Source: Devosia litorisediminis
Lineage (GTDB): Bacteria; Pseudomonadota; Alphaproteobacteria; Rhizobiales; Devosiaceae
DNA length: 64,000 nt
Direction: 5' to 3'
Assembly (NCBI RefSeq): GCF_018334155.1
Contig: NZ_JAGXTP010000003.1
Span: forward strand, 1 to 64,000
Below, one piece after another: positions 54,595-63,205 of this stretch. The first letter of the stretch is position 1, and the number at the start of each line of letters is the position of its first letter. Under the pieces are notes generated by a model that did no database searches, was not told the DNA's origin, and saw nothing but the letters and a program-made list of their open reading frames with translations. The position numbers and the translations under genes were made by a program.

Positions 54595-55953
54595 CTAAAC
54601 CAATGCAGTAATGGTCTTTTTCTTCCAGACAAAGAAGTACCAGCCAGCCTGCAGCACCAGCATCATCAGGAAACTGGCGGCATAGGCGACCCAGATACCG
54701 GTCAGCCCCAAACTCGTCTGGCTCAGCCAGACCGCACCGGGCAGCTCGATCAGCAGGATGCAGGCCATCGACAGCGCCATGGGCGCCAGCACCGTGCCGC
54801 TCGAGCGCATCACGCCCGAAAACACCACGCTGCCCCCAAAGGCGACAATGCTCCACAGCACCACATGCAGCAGCGTTTCGGTGACCGCGATCACCGATGG
54901 ATCGGTGATGAACAGCGCCACCAGCCGTTCGCTGAACAGATAGGCCATCAGCACCAGCGTACCGGTAATGATCAGGTTGAGCACGAAGCCGGTGCGGGTG
55001 ATCCGGTCCAGCTGGTCGATCTGACCCGCCCCGATCGCCTGCGCCCCGAAAATCGATGCAGCAATGCCGATCGACATGGCGGGAAACTGCACATAGCTCA
55101 TCACCTGCCCCAGCGCGCCATAGGCCGCAGTGGCCTCCGAGCCGAAGCGGTTGACCAGCCCGACAATGACAATGCCCGAAACCGCCGAGACCACCATTTG
55201 CAGCCCGGCCGGCACGCCAAGCCGCAAGATCAGGCCGAGCAGCTTGAAGTCCGGCTTGAGCATGGCGCCCAGCAGCACCGCATCAGGCGCCAGCGGCATC
55301 TTGCGGGCGCGCATATAGATCAGCAGAAAGCTCAGCACCGTCAGGAAGCCGCAGACAAACGCCACCGCGGCCGCATTGACCCCCAGCTGTGGCAGCCCCA
55401 CCCAGCCCAGGATCAGCGCCGGGGTCACCACCATGGTGACCATCAGCGACAGGATCAGCGAGAACAGCGGCGTGATGGTATCGCCCACCCCGCGCAGCAC
55501 CGAGGTGACCACGATGAAAACGAAAAAGCCCGGCATGCTGATCAGCATGATGCGCGCATAGCCCACCGCCAGGGTCCGGATGTTTTCCGGTGCGCCCAGC
55601 ACCGCCATGATCTGCTCGGTAAACAGCCCGCCGACAAGCGAGACCACCAGCCCCAGCGCAATGGCTGCCGACAGTGTCGTGCCGGCCACCTGCTTGACCT
55701 TGACCAGATTGCGCGCGCCCCAGGCCTGACCAATCAATACGGTCGAGCCCGAAGACAGCCCGATGATAAAGCTGAGCAGGAAGAACAGGATCGGGAAAAA
55801 CACCGCTACCGCGGCCAGCGCATCAACACCCACCAGCTGCCCGACATAGATCGCGTTCACCGTGCCCGAAAGCGCCTGCAGGATATTGGCCGCCATCAGC
55901 GGCACAAGGAAGACGGCAAATCGCTGCCAGAGAGGGCGAGATTGCACTGTCAT
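54595..55953 (-). CDS. MATE family efflux transporter
   Basis: A 452-residue inner-membrane multidrug exporter with twelve hydrophobic segments in two repeats of six, driven by sodium or protons. Family features include NILQALSGTVNAIYVGQLVG near the start, ATTLSAAIALGLVVSL-type segments and, in the second half, GQAIGAGQ-like FGAQAIGAGQIDQL. I chose the ATG at 55953 with CGGAG upstream; a longer frame adds 26 polar residues unlike the family. Substrate unknown. It ends at a strong terminator. Confidence 0.92.
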   Translation of the reverse strand: MTVQSRPLWQRFAVFLVPLMAANILQALSGTVNAIYVGQLVGVDALAAVAVFFPILFFLLSFIIGLSSGSTVLIGQAWGARNLVKVKQVAGTTLSAAIALGLVVSLVGGLFTEQIMAVLGAPENIRTLAVGYARIMLISMPGFFVFIVVTSVLRGVGDTITPLFSLILSLMVTMVVTPALILGWVGLPQLGVNAAAVAFVCGFLTVLSFLLIYMRARKMPLAPDAVLLGAMLKPDFKLLGLILRLGVPAGLQMVVSAVSGIVIVGLVNRFGSEATAAYGALGQVMSYVQFPAMSIGIAASIFGAQAIGAGQIDQLDRITRTGFVLNLIITGTLVLMAYLFSERLVALFITDPSVIAVTETLLHVVLWSIVAFGGSVVFSGVMRSSGTVLAPMALSMACILLIELPGAVWLSQTSLGLTGIWVAYAASFLMMLVLQAGWYFFVWKKKTITALV

Positions 55954-56206
55954 GAAAAAGCTCCGGGAACCTGACGCTGCAACGCCATCAGGCACAATGC
56001 TGATGGCCGGCGCCAACTCAATACGTTTCAAACCGCTCTTGGACCACGGCCAGCAACAGTCAATCTGGTCCGACCGGCCTCGTCACTAGGCCCGCCACCA
56101 CAAGGCGTCAATCGCCATGTCGCTATCACGCTGGCCAATGGGGGCCATCACCACTTGTCATCGCCGCCGGCACGATTTTGCGATGCGCGAACCGCGCCGG
56201 GACGCT

Positions 56207-56941
56207 ATGGCTGGGCCCATGAGCGCCATCGCCCCGACCGACCAGACATTTGCCGACCAGTTTTATGCTGGTGCGCGCGCCTGCATCCCCGTGATCATTT
56301 CTGTGGCCGCCTATGGCATGGTCTGGGGCGTGCTGGCGCGTGGTGCCGGGCTGAGCCTGCTCGAAGTCATGTTGATGAGCGGGCTGGTCTTTGCCGGTGC
56401 CGCCCAGTTCGTGGCGCTGGATCTGTGGACGGCAACACCAGCCACCCTGCCCATCGGGGCGCTGATCCTTGCCGCGCTGATCGTCAATCTGCGCTACCTG
56501 CTGCTCACCGCCACGCTGCGCCCGCTGTTCAAGCCGGACTCCGGCCTCAAGGGCGCCCTGATGATGGCGCTGGTGACCGATGAAAACTGGGCCATGACCG
56601 TACTGGAAATGAAAAAGGGGCGCGGGAGCGTCGCCTTTCTGCTCGGCGGCGGCGCGCTGGCCTATGCCTGCTGGATGGCCACCACCATGACCGGCCATAT
56701 CCTGGGCTCGGTCATTGACGACCCCGCCCGCTTTGGGCTCGACTTTGCCTTTACCGCCACCTTTCTGGTGCTGCTGCTGGGCATGTGGAAATCCAGAGCC
56801 GACCTGTTGCCCTGGGCGGTTGCCGCGCTGACGGCTATCATCACCGCCAGACTGCTCGATGGCAGTTGGCACATCCTGATTGGCGGCATTGTTGGCAGCC
56901 TGGCCGGCGCCATCGCCGACAAGGTGCGTCATGTGGACTAG
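56207..56941 (+). CDS. AzlC family ABC transporter permease (branched-chain amino acid export)
   Basis: The large subunit of an AzlCD-type exporter for branched-chain amino acids (BrnFE-like). About 244 residues with seven or eight hydrophobic segments and the family pattern IPVIISVAAYGMVWGVLARGAGLSLLEV, MSGLVFAGAAQF and DENWAMT. The start is uncertain: ATG at 56207 has GGGA four bases upstream; ATG at 56219 is equally possible. The last 11 bases overlap azlD. The pair may drain excess valine, leucine or isoleucine, which ilvD elsewhere in the window helps make. Confidence 0.9.
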   Translation: MAGPMSAIAPTDQTFADQFYAGARACIPVIISVAAYGMVWGVLARGAGLSLLEVMLMSGLVFAGAAQFVALDLWTATPATLPIGALILAALIVNLRYLLLTATLRPLFKPDSGLKGALMMALVTDENWAMTVLEMKKGRGSVAFLLGGGALAYACWMATTMTGHILGSVIDDPARFGLDFAFTATFLVLLLGMWKSRADLLPWAVAALTAIITARLLDGSWHILIGGIVGSLAGAIADKVRHVD

Positions 56942-57239
56942 CCCCGAAGCCCTTTACGCCATTGCCGGCATGGCGCTGGTCAGCTTTGCGGTTAAGGCCG
57001 GCGGCCTGCTGCTCGCCAATCGCCTGCCCCAGCACGGCTTTGCCGCTGCCTGGCTCAAGCATATCCCCGGTGCCGTGCTCGCTGCCCTGGTAGCACCCGC
57101 GCTTGTCACCGGCAGCCCGGCCGAAATCATCGCTGCCGCCGCGACCGCCTTGGTCTATGTCGTGACCCGCAACCTGTTTGCGGCCATGGCCACCGGCGTG
57201 TTGTGTGTCTATCTCGCCCGCCTGCTGCTCGCCGCTTAA
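56931..57239 (+). CDS. AzlD domain-containing protein
   Basis: The small membrane subunit that pairs with AzlC for branched-chain amino acid export. At 102 residues it has four hydrophobic segments and the family motif RLPQHGFAAAWLKHIPGAVLAALVAPAL. The ATG at 56931 follows AAGGTG and overlaps the azlC end by 11 bases, which couples the subunits. The tRNA-Leu gene begins 54 bases downstream. Confidence 0.9.
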   Translation: MWTSPEALYAIAGMALVSFAVKAGGLLLANRLPQHGFAAAWLKHIPGAVLAALVAPALVTGSPAEIIAAAATALVYVVTRNLFAAMATGVLCVYLARLLLAA

Positions 57240-57293
57240 ACCCGCACACAGCCAGTTGCAGCGCAACCCGACCTGGGTTAGAGAGTTTTCCGT

Positions 57294-57377
57294 GCCCTCC
57301 TGGCGGAATGGTAGACGCAGAGGATTCAAAATCCTCCGCTGCGAGGCGTGCCGGTTCGAGTCCGGCGGAGGGCACCA
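57294..57377 (+). tRNA. tRNA-Leu(CAA)
   Basis: An 84-base type II tRNA with a long variable arm. The acceptor arms GCCCTCC and GGAGGGC pair fully; the anticodon stem GAGGA/TCCTC encloses TTCAAAA with anticodon CAA, which reads the TTG leucine codon. The variable arm is CGCTGCGAGGCG-like, and the T-arm has GGTTCGAGTCC. The discriminator A and CCA are encoded. No integrase or repeat is nearby. Confidence 0.95.
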
Positions 57378-57575
57378 TTCTCCCCCTGTTTCTGAGATGC
57401 CCGGCCGTTGATGGGTCACGTCGCCGGTTTTGCGTCAGCTCTGCGCGGCGCGCATAAATGTGATCGCAGCCATGCTTTGGCGCTGTGGCGTTAACCGTGT
57501 TCCTTACCTGAACGTTAATGGATCGCGTCGCATTTTAGCGGAAATTTCATCACGCGATTTCCGACGAGGTCTTCC

Positions 57576-58253
57576 ATGAAGCGCCAGGCTCTTTCCATTG
57601 CTGCCCTGATGCTGTTCGCCCCCGCAGCGCACGCCGCTGATCTGAGCTGGAACAGCGGCACCAGCCCCCTGTATTCCCCCTCCCCTGCCTCGGGCTGGGA
57701 CGGCTTTTACGCTGGCCTGAACGCTGGCTATGGCTGGGGCACCGGCGCGCGTCAGAACGTGGCTGGTGGCGCTACCACCGAACGCAATACCGGCGGCTGG
57801 CAGCTGGGCGGTCAGGCTGGCTACAATATGGATATGGGCGGCTTCGTGCTGGGCGCCGAAGGCGACCTGCAGTTCGCCTCGATCGGCTATGAAGAAGATC
57901 TGGGCGCCACCGGCAAGTTCAAATCTGGTGTGGATTTCTATGGCACCGTGCGCGGCCGTGCCGGCATGAGCTTTGGCACCGTGCTGCCCTATGTCACCGG
58001 CGGTATTGCAGCTGGTCGGGGCAGCGCCAGTCTGACCGATCCGGCCAATGTGGTGACCTCGCAATCCGCCACCCATGTGGGCTGGACGCTGGGCGTCGGC
58101 CTGGAAGCTCAAGCCACCGACAAGATCACCGTCAAGGCCGAGTATCTTTACGTCGATCTGGGCACCCAGACCTATAACGGCCTGCCCATCGGCAATCAGG
58201 ACATCACCCAGCGCTTCGGTGTCGTCCGTGCAGGTGTGAACTACAAGTTCTAG
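57576..58253 (+). CDS. outer membrane beta-barrel protein (Omp25/Omp31-like porin family)
   Basis: A 225-residue outer-membrane protein. The signal peptide ends AHA before ADLSW. The rest is an eight-stranded barrel with alternating Gly/aromatic strands: GWDGFYAGLNAGYGWG, GGWQLGGQAGYNMDMGGFVLGAEGDLQFA and the closing RAGVNYKF with terminal Phe for BAM recognition. It matches Brucella Omp25/Omp31 relatives, which maintain envelope integrity. The ATG at 57576 follows GAGG. A strong terminator follows; it is monocistronic. Confidence 0.93.
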   Translation: MKRQALSIAALMLFAPAAHAADLSWNSGTSPLYSPSPASGWDGFYAGLNAGYGWGTGARQNVAGGATTERNTGGWQLGGQAGYNMDMGGFVLGAEGDLQFASIGYEEDLGATGKFKSGVDFYGTVRGRAGMSFGTVLPYVTGGIAAGRGSASLTDPANVVTSQSATHVGWTLGVGLEAQATDKITVKAEYLYVDLGTQTYNGLPIGNQDITQRFGVVRAGVNYKF

Positions 58254-58294
58254 TCAGTGCCCGACCAAATCGGGTCAACACAACACCCAACTAT

Positions 58295-58321
58295 GGGCTG
58301 GCTTCGGCCAGCCCTTTTTTC
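58295..58321 (+). terminator. intrinsic terminator of the porin gene
   Basis: GGGCTGGC and GCCAGCCC form a perfect 8-bp stem capped by a stable TTCG tetraloop, followed by seven T residues. It lies about 40 bases after the porin stop. Confidence 0.92.
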
Positions 58322-58336
58322 TGGCGGCCCCTGCCC

Positions 58337-58816
58337 TCAAATGCGCGCCAGATAGCTGCGCAACAAACCGTCCAGTTGCGCCCGCTCGTCCTCGGGCAAT
58401 ATCGCCACCAGATCAGCCTGCAGTTTGACATGGTCCGCCAACACGCCCTCGACGGCTGCGCGCCCGCGCTCGGTCAGGCCAATAGCATAGCTGCGCTTGT
58501 CGGCGAGGCTGCGCTGGCGGGCGACCAGACCGTTCTTTTCCAGCTGATCAATACGATTGGTCATCGTGCCTGATGTCACCATCATGGTGGCGAGTAACTG
58601 CCCCGGCGACAGCGCGTGGGGCGGTCCGGACCGCAGCAGCGTCGCCAGCACATCAAAACCCGCACTACTCAAACCGTGAGCGGCAAAATTGGCCGCCATG
58701 GCCTGTGACATATGCTGCGATACCCGAGCCAGACGGCCGATCAGCCCCATGGGCGCGGTATCCAGATCTGGGCATTGGCGGGCCCATTGCGCCCTGATTT
58801 TGTCGACATCATCCAT
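58337..58816 (-). CDS. MarR family transcriptional regulator
   Basis: A 159-residue winged-helix regulator. The core is LSPGQLLATMMVTSGTMTNRIDQLEKNGLVARQRSLADKRSYAIGLTERG, with the conserved Asp-Lys-Arg wing. One cysteine lies near the N-terminus (ARQCPDL), a position that could sense oxidants. It is divergent from an EamA exporter gene, with two near-identical palindromes between the starts, the usual layout for MarR control of an efflux gene. The ligand is unknown. Confidence 0.92.
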   Translation of the reverse strand: MDDVDKIRAQWARQCPDLDTAPMGLIGRLARVSQHMSQAMAANFAAHGLSSAGFDVLATLLRSGPPHALSPGQLLATMMVTSGTMTNRIDQLEKNGLVARQRSLADKRSYAIGLTERGRAAVEGVLADHVKLQADLVAILPEDERAQLDGLLRSYLARI

Positions 58817-58838
58817 GCCTACATGCCATCCCGAATTT

Positions 58839-58880
58839 ATCTTGATGTCAAGATTAATCCATGTATCTTGAGGTCAAGAT
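58839..58880. promoter_or_regulatory. paired MarR-type operators
   Basis: ATCTTGATGTCAAGAT (58839-58854) and ATCTTGAGGTCAAGAT (58865-58880) are two 16-base palindromes differing at one central base, with centres 26 bases apart. They fill the 77-base gap between the divergent MarR and EamA genes; the right one ends 13 bases before the EamA start. TATCTTGA-type palindromes are known MarR-family sites. Confidence 0.8.
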
Positions 58881-58893
58881 AAATGGAAGTACC

Positions 58894-59751
58894 ATGACCC
58901 GCTTCGCCGATATCGCCCTGACCGCAGCCGCGCCCCTGATCTGGGGCAGCACCTATATTGTCACCACCCAGATGCTGCCCAATCTGGACCCGCTGACCAT
59001 TGCGGTACTGCGCGCCCTGCCCGCGGGCCTGCTGCTCTTGCTCCTAGTGCGGGACCTGCCCCAAGGTCGCTGGATCGGGCGCATGCTGGTGCTGGGCGCA
59101 CTCAACTTTGCCCTGTTCTGGAGCCTGCTGTTTGTGGCGGCCTATCGCCTGCCCGGTGGCGTTGCGGCCATTATGGGCGCGCTGCAGCCCTTCATCGTGA
59201 TCTTTGCTGCCCGCGTTTTGCTCGGCACCCCCATCCGGGCGCTATCGGTCATCGCCGTCACCATCGGCATTGGCGGCGTCGCCCTGCTCATCCTGACGCC
59301 AGCCGCCCGGCTTGACATGGTCGGCGTCGCCGCCGGCCTGCTCGGTTCGGCGTCCATGGCCTTGGGCACCGTGCTCAGCCGCAAATGGAAGCCACCGGTA
59401 TCCACCCTGACCTTCACCGCCTGGCAATTAACCGCCGGCGGCCTGCTGCTGTTGCCTTTCCTGCCGCTGGCCAGCACCGACTGGGGTACCATCACCCCGA
59501 CCAATCTGATGGGACTGGCCTATCTGGGGCTGATCGGCGCCGCCCTGACCTATCTGATCTGGATCCGCGGCATTGCGCGGCTGCACCCAAGCGCGGTGTC
59601 ATTACTGGGGTTTCTCAGCCCGTTCAGCGCCACAGTTTTGGGCTGGTGGATCCTCAACGAAATGCTCAGCCTGCCCCAGGCACTGGGCATGATCATCGTG
59701 CTGGCCAGCATCTTGCTGGGCCAATATGCCTTGAGAAAGGCGCAGGACTAG
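58894..59751 (+). CDS. EamA/DMT family transporter
   Basis: A 285-residue inner-membrane exporter with ten hydrophobic segments in two EamA repeats (APLIWGSTYIVTTQML; the second near AAGLLGSASMALGTVLSRKW). Members export amino acids, purines or drugs. I chose the ATG at 58894 with GGAAG upstream; the longer frame from 58861 would run through the operator. It is divergent from, and presumably controlled by, the MarR gene. The DUF72 gene starts 37 bases downstream. Confidence 0.9.
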   Translation: MTRFADIALTAAAPLIWGSTYIVTTQMLPNLDPLTIAVLRALPAGLLLLLLVRDLPQGRWIGRMLVLGALNFALFWSLLFVAAYRLPGGVAAIMGALQPFIVIFAARVLLGTPIRALSVIAVTIGIGGVALLILTPAARLDMVGVAAGLLGSASMALGTVLSRKWKPPVSTLTFTAWQLTAGGLLLLPFLPLASTDWGTITPTNLMGLAYLGLIGAALTYLIWIRGIARLHPSAVSLLGFLSPFSATVLGWWILNEMLSLPQALGMIIVLASILLGQYALRKAQD

Positions 59752-59788
59752 CCACTATGGCGCCTGAGCCAATTCAAGAGGGTGACCC

Positions 59789-60622
59789 ATGAGCAGGACA
59801 GGCATCGCACGCACCGGAACGGCAGGCTGGGTGTTCGCACCCTGGCGCGGCACCTTCTATCCCGATGGCCTGGTGCAGAAAAACGAGCTGGCCTATGCCA
59901 GTTCGCGCCTGGGCAGCATCGAGATCAACGCCACCTTCCGCGGCAACCAGAAACCGGCCAGCTTTGCCAAATGGGCCGAGCAGACCCGCGAGGGGTTCGT
60001 GTTTTCGCTCAAGGGCCCGCAACTGGTCACCCACATCAGGCGGCTCAAGAACTGCGAGATCGAGCTAGCCAATTTCCTGGCGTCCGGCCCGCTGGCCATG
60101 GGGGACAAGCTGGGGCCCTTCATCTGGCAATTGCCCCCCAATCTGAGCTTTGATGCCCAGGTGCTGGACAATTTCCTGTCCATGCTGCCCCACACCATCC
60201 CTGACTATATCGCGCTTGCCAAAAAGGCTGATGAGCGGATCAAGCATGCGCCCTATCTTGACGCGACCAATGTGGGGCAACTGCGCCACGCCATCGAGCT
60301 GCGCCACGCCAGCTTTGACGACCCCGCCGTCAATGATCTGCTGGCCCGCCACAATGTGGCACGAGTGATTACCGACACCGCGCAAAGCCCGGCCCGCGCG
60401 CTAACCGCCGATTTCGCCTATTGCCGCCTGCAGGGCCCGGCCCACAATGCTGCGACCGGTTATCAGCCGGCCGACATTGCCGACTGGGCAAGCACCATTG
60501 GCGACTGGACCGCAGCGGGCGGCGACGTGTTTGCCTATTTCGTGCATGAGGACAAGCTGCACGCGCCCGCCAATGCCATCGCCCTGCGGCAGGCACTGGG
60601 CATCAGCCTGCCCGGCGATTGA
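59789..60622 (+). CDS. DUF72 domain-containing protein
   Basis: A 277-residue soluble protein with the DUF72 TIM-barrel-like pattern: GTAGWVFAPWRGTFYPDGLVQKNELAYAS at the start, FVFSLKGPQLVTHIRRLKN, and WQLPPNLSFD. Function is unknown; the family is widespread and often near transporters or redox genes. The ATG at 59789 follows AGAGGG. It is probably co-transcribed with the EamA gene upstream. Confidence 0.9.
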   Translation: MSRTGIARTGTAGWVFAPWRGTFYPDGLVQKNELAYASSRLGSIEINATFRGNQKPASFAKWAEQTREGFVFSLKGPQLVTHIRRLKNCEIELANFLASGPLAMGDKLGPFIWQLPPNLSFDAQVLDNFLSMLPHTIPDYIALAKKADERIKHAPYLDATNVGQLRHAIELRHASFDDPAVNDLLARHNVARVITDTAQSPARALTADFAYCRLQGPAHNAATGYQPADIADWASTIGDWTAAGGDVFAYFVHEDKLHAPANAIALRQALGISLPGD

Positions 60623-60706
60623 TCAAAACCGCGTTCCCGTCTGGCCTTTGCCGCAATCGCAGGCTAATCAGCGCGGGTCTCAAGCGTCACCTGAAAGACC
60701 CGTTCC

Positions 60707-61216
60707 ATGGCTGCATCGATCCTCCACCCGCTCGACAAGAAATCGGCAGCGCTCGCCTTTGTGCTGGGTCTGGCGACTATTCTGGGCGCCTGGGGCAGCC
60801 AGATCATTGGCGGGCTTTATCCATGTGAACTCTGCCTCGAGCAGCGCATGGCTTACTATATTGGCCTGCCGATCCTGCTCGGCGTGCTGGTGCTATGGAA
60901 CCGCCTGCCGCTCAAAGTGTGGTATGTCGCCATGGCTATCGTCACCGCGATCTTTGCCTGGGGCGTCTATATGGGCAGCTATCACGCTGGCGTCGAATGG
61001 GGCTTCTGGCCCGGCCCGACCGCCTGCACGGGTGTGGGCGATGCCATGGATTTCGACGCGCTGAGCAACATGACCCCGGTCATTGGCTGCGACGTCGTGC
61101 AGTTCCGCTTTCTGGGCATATCCCTGGCCGGTTTCAACGCGCTGATTTCGCTGGCCATGGTGGCCCTGCTGATCGTGTCGATCGTCGCCCAGATGCGCCA
61201 CACCCGCAAGGTCTAG
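60707..61216 (+). CDS. dsbB: disulfide bond formation protein B
   Basis: A 169-residue inner-membrane protein that reoxidises DsbA and passes electrons to quinone. Four membrane segments are visible. The first cysteine pair is Cys40-x-x-Cys43 in LYPCELCLEQR, and the second is Cys107 and Cys128 in the long periplasmic loop, so both functional disulfides are present. The ATG at 60707 is preceded by a weak AGACC. Its stop shares CTAG with the convergent HNH gene. No dsbA is in the window. Confidence 0.93.
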   Translation: MAASILHPLDKKSAALAFVLGLATILGAWGSQIIGGLYPCELCLEQRMAYYIGLPILLGVLVLWNRLPLKVWYVAMAIVTAIFAWGVYMGSYHAGVEWGFWPGPTACTGVGDAMDFDALSNMTPVIGCDVVQFRFLGISLAGFNALISLAMVALLIVSIVAQMRHTRKV

Positions 61217-61770
61217 GGCTCCAGCTCGATATCCCAATAGAGATAGTCCAGCCAGCTCTGGTGCAGATGGTTGGGGGGGAATGAGCGGCCATTATTGTGC
61301 AGGTCGTGCACACTGGGGTGGTAGGGCGCCTGATGCGGGAACATCCTGATCTCGCTGGGCATACGATTGGCCTTGCGCAGATTGCACGGCGCGCAGGCGG
61401 CCACCACGTTTTCCCAGGTGGTCTGCCCGCCTTTTGAGCGCGGAATCACGTGATCGAAGGTCAGATCCTCGCGCGAACCGCAGTACTGGCAGGTGAAGCG
61501 ATCGCGCAGGAACACGTTGAACCGGGTAAAGGCCGGATTGCGTGCCGGCTTGATGTAGTCGCGCAGCGACACCACGCTGGGCAAGCGCATCTCAAAGCTG
61601 GGCGAGTGGATCACGGTGTCATAATGGCTGACAATATTGACCCGATCCAGGCACACCGCCTTGATCGCATCCTGCCAGGACCAGAGCGAAAGGGGGTAGT
61701 AACTGAGCGGCCGGAAGTCGGCGTTCAGTACCAGCGCGGGACAGGCCTCAGGCGACACGTGGATGGTCAC
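61213..61770 (-). CDS. HNH endonuclease family protein
   Basis: A 185-residue soluble protein with the HNH_5-type metal-binding nuclease motif: CQYC (Cys94, Cys97), DHVIPRSKGG (His107), ENVVAACAPCN (Cys126, Cys129). The N-terminal part (LNADFRPLSYYPLSLWSWQDAI) is conserved in a proteobacterial housekeeping subgroup not tied to mobile DNA. Its biological role is unknown. The start is GTG at 61770 with GGAG seven bases upstream. It is convergent with dsbB, sharing CTAG. Confidence 0.9.
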   Translation of the reverse strand: MTIHVSPEACPALVLNADFRPLSYYPLSLWSWQDAIKAVCLDRVNIVSHYDTVIHSPSFEMRLPSVVSLRDYIKPARNPAFTRFNVFLRDRFTCQYCGSREDLTFDHVIPRSKGGQTTWENVVAACAPCNLRKANRMPSEIRMFPHQAPYHPSVHDLHNNGRSFPPNHLHQSWLDYLYWDIELEP

Positions 61771-61859
61771 TTGAGTCTCCCGAAAAGGGAATCGAGTAAG
61801 TCCATATCCCCTTTATACTAAGCCCTTTGTGTCAGGGCTGTGAAGCGGGGAGCGTGTCG

Positions 61860-62519
61860 TTATTTTCCGGCGATCCTGGCGATGAACTTGCTGGCAAACT
61901 CTAGCCCATCCGGGGAAATGCCATGCGCGGTGTTCGGGCTGACGTAATAGTCCACTGCCACACCAGCAGCCTTGAGCGCTGTTTGGGCCTCGGCACTGCG
62001 CTCGGGCGCAACCACCGTATCGGCATCGCCATGCACCAGGCACACCGGGGGTCTGGCCAGTTCAGACGCACCAAATTCGGCGGGCGGCAGGAAGCTGCCC
62101 GAGAACGCGACGATGCCCATCAATTGTTGCGGCAGCGACAGCCCCACATGCAGCGCCATCATCGTGCCCTGCGAGAACCCGACCAGCAGTGTCTGTTGGG
62201 GCGCAATATCGGTCTGGGCCCACAGATCGGTCAGAAATTCGAGCAGGACCGGACGCGCCTTGGCACAGCCGGTCTGCCGGCTGGCCAGTTGATCGCCGTC
62301 AAAGTCGATGCCGAACCACTGAAACCCCTCGGCCAGCCCCTCGATACGCTCGGGGGCATTGGGCGCGATGAAAATGGCGTCAGGCAGAATATCCTGCCAA
62401 TAGGGTGCCAGCCCGATCAGATCGGCGCCGTTGGAGCCATAGCCGTGCAGCAGGATCACGGCCTGCGTCGGCACACCGCCGGATTTGGGGGGCAGCATGG
62501 GGCCGGAGAGCTTGGTCAC
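61860..62519 (-). CDS. alpha/beta hydrolase (carboxylesterase/phospholipase family)
   Basis: A 219-residue soluble hydrolase. The nucleophile lies in GFSQGTMMAL, the acid in HGDADTVV and the base in NTAHGISPDG, so the triad is complete. It resembles YpfH/Fjo-type carboxylesterases; the substrate is unknown. The start is GTG at 62519, which overlaps the alkA-type stop in GTGA, so the genes are coupled. A short hairpin at 61822-61840 follows but lacks a T-tract. Confidence 0.88.
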   Translation of the reverse strand: MTKLSGPMLPPKSGGVPTQAVILLHGYGSNGADLIGLAPYWQDILPDAIFIAPNAPERIEGLAEGFQWFGIDFDGDQLASRQTGCAKARPVLLEFLTDLWAQTDIAPQQTLLVGFSQGTMMALHVGLSLPQQLMGIVAFSGSFLPPAEFGASELARPPVCLVHGDADTVVAPERSAEAQTALKAAGVAVDYYVSPNTAHGISPDGLEFASKFIARIAGK

Positions 62520-63205
62520 AGGGCAATTCCTTCTTGGTCGCGCAGCACAGCGAAATAGCGCCAGAACAATAGTGCCGCCGCCGAGCGGTGGGGCGTCCAG
62601 TCCTGGGCGATGCTGATCATGTCCTTGATCGTCGGACGAGCGTCAAGTCCGAGCCCATGGCCGACCGCCTTGAGCAGCGCCAGATCGCCGGCTGGAAACA
62701 CATCAGGGTGCCCCGCGCAAAACAGCAGATAAACCTCGGCGGTCCAAGGCCCGATGCCCTTGTGCGCCGTCAGATAGGCCACCGCCTCGGCCGCCGGCAG
62801 GGTTTCGAGATGCGCGAAATCCAGCGCGCCAGCCACCATCGCCTCGGCAATCACCCGCACGGTGGCAAACTTGCTGCGCGAGAAGCCGCTGGCCCGCACG
62901 ATTTCCTCGCTCAGGCTTAGATAGCTTTGTGGCTCCAGCGCGCCCGGCAATTGTTCGAACCGAGCCCAGATCGCACGCGCGCTGGCCACCGACACCTGCT
63001 GCCCGCAAATCACCTTGGCGATGCCGGCAAAGCCCGGCGCCGTGATGCGCGGTTGTACGGTGCCCGCCTTTTCCCACACCGGTGTCAGACGAGGGTCCAT
63101 GGCAACCAGCAGCTTGATATGCTCGGCAATCGCCGCCGCGCTATCCAGACGCGGTGACGGGACAATTGCCGTCATGCTAGAAGGCGTCTGTGTCGAAACA
63201 TCCAT
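62516..63205 (-). CDS. DNA-3-methyladenine glycosylase, AlkA type
   Basis: A 229-residue HhH-GPD base-excision enzyme. The helix-hairpin-helix is HKGIGPWTA (about 148-156), followed by the catalytic Asp174 in FPAGDLALLKA. It should remove alkylated bases such as 3-methyladenine. Two starts are possible, ATG at 63205 or 63175; the first has GGGA upstream. With the first, its 5' end overlaps that of the divergent gluQ by 16 bases. Its stop overlaps the next gene start by four bases. Confidence 0.92.
   Translation of the reverse strand: MDVSTQTPSSMTAIVPSPRLDSAAAIAEHIKLLVAMDPRLTPVWEKAGTVQPRITAPGFAGIAKVICGQQVSVASARAIWARFEQLPGALEPQSYLSLSEEIVRASGFSRSKFATVRVIAEAMVAGALDFAHLETLPAAEAVAYLTAHKGIGPWTAEVYLLFCAGHPDVFPAGDLALLKAVGHGLGLDARPTIKDMISIAQDWTPHRSAAALLFWRYFAVLRDQEGIAL

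Noticed and set aside
61213..61770. HNH protein as part of a restriction or phage-defence system
   Set aside because: It is a conserved proteobacterial subgroup next to dsbB and a hydrolase, with no methylase, helicase or other defence gene nearby.
61822..61840. AGCCCT/AGGGCT hairpin as an intrinsic terminator
   Set aside because: Only six base pairs and no T-tract on either strand; too weak to call as a terminator.
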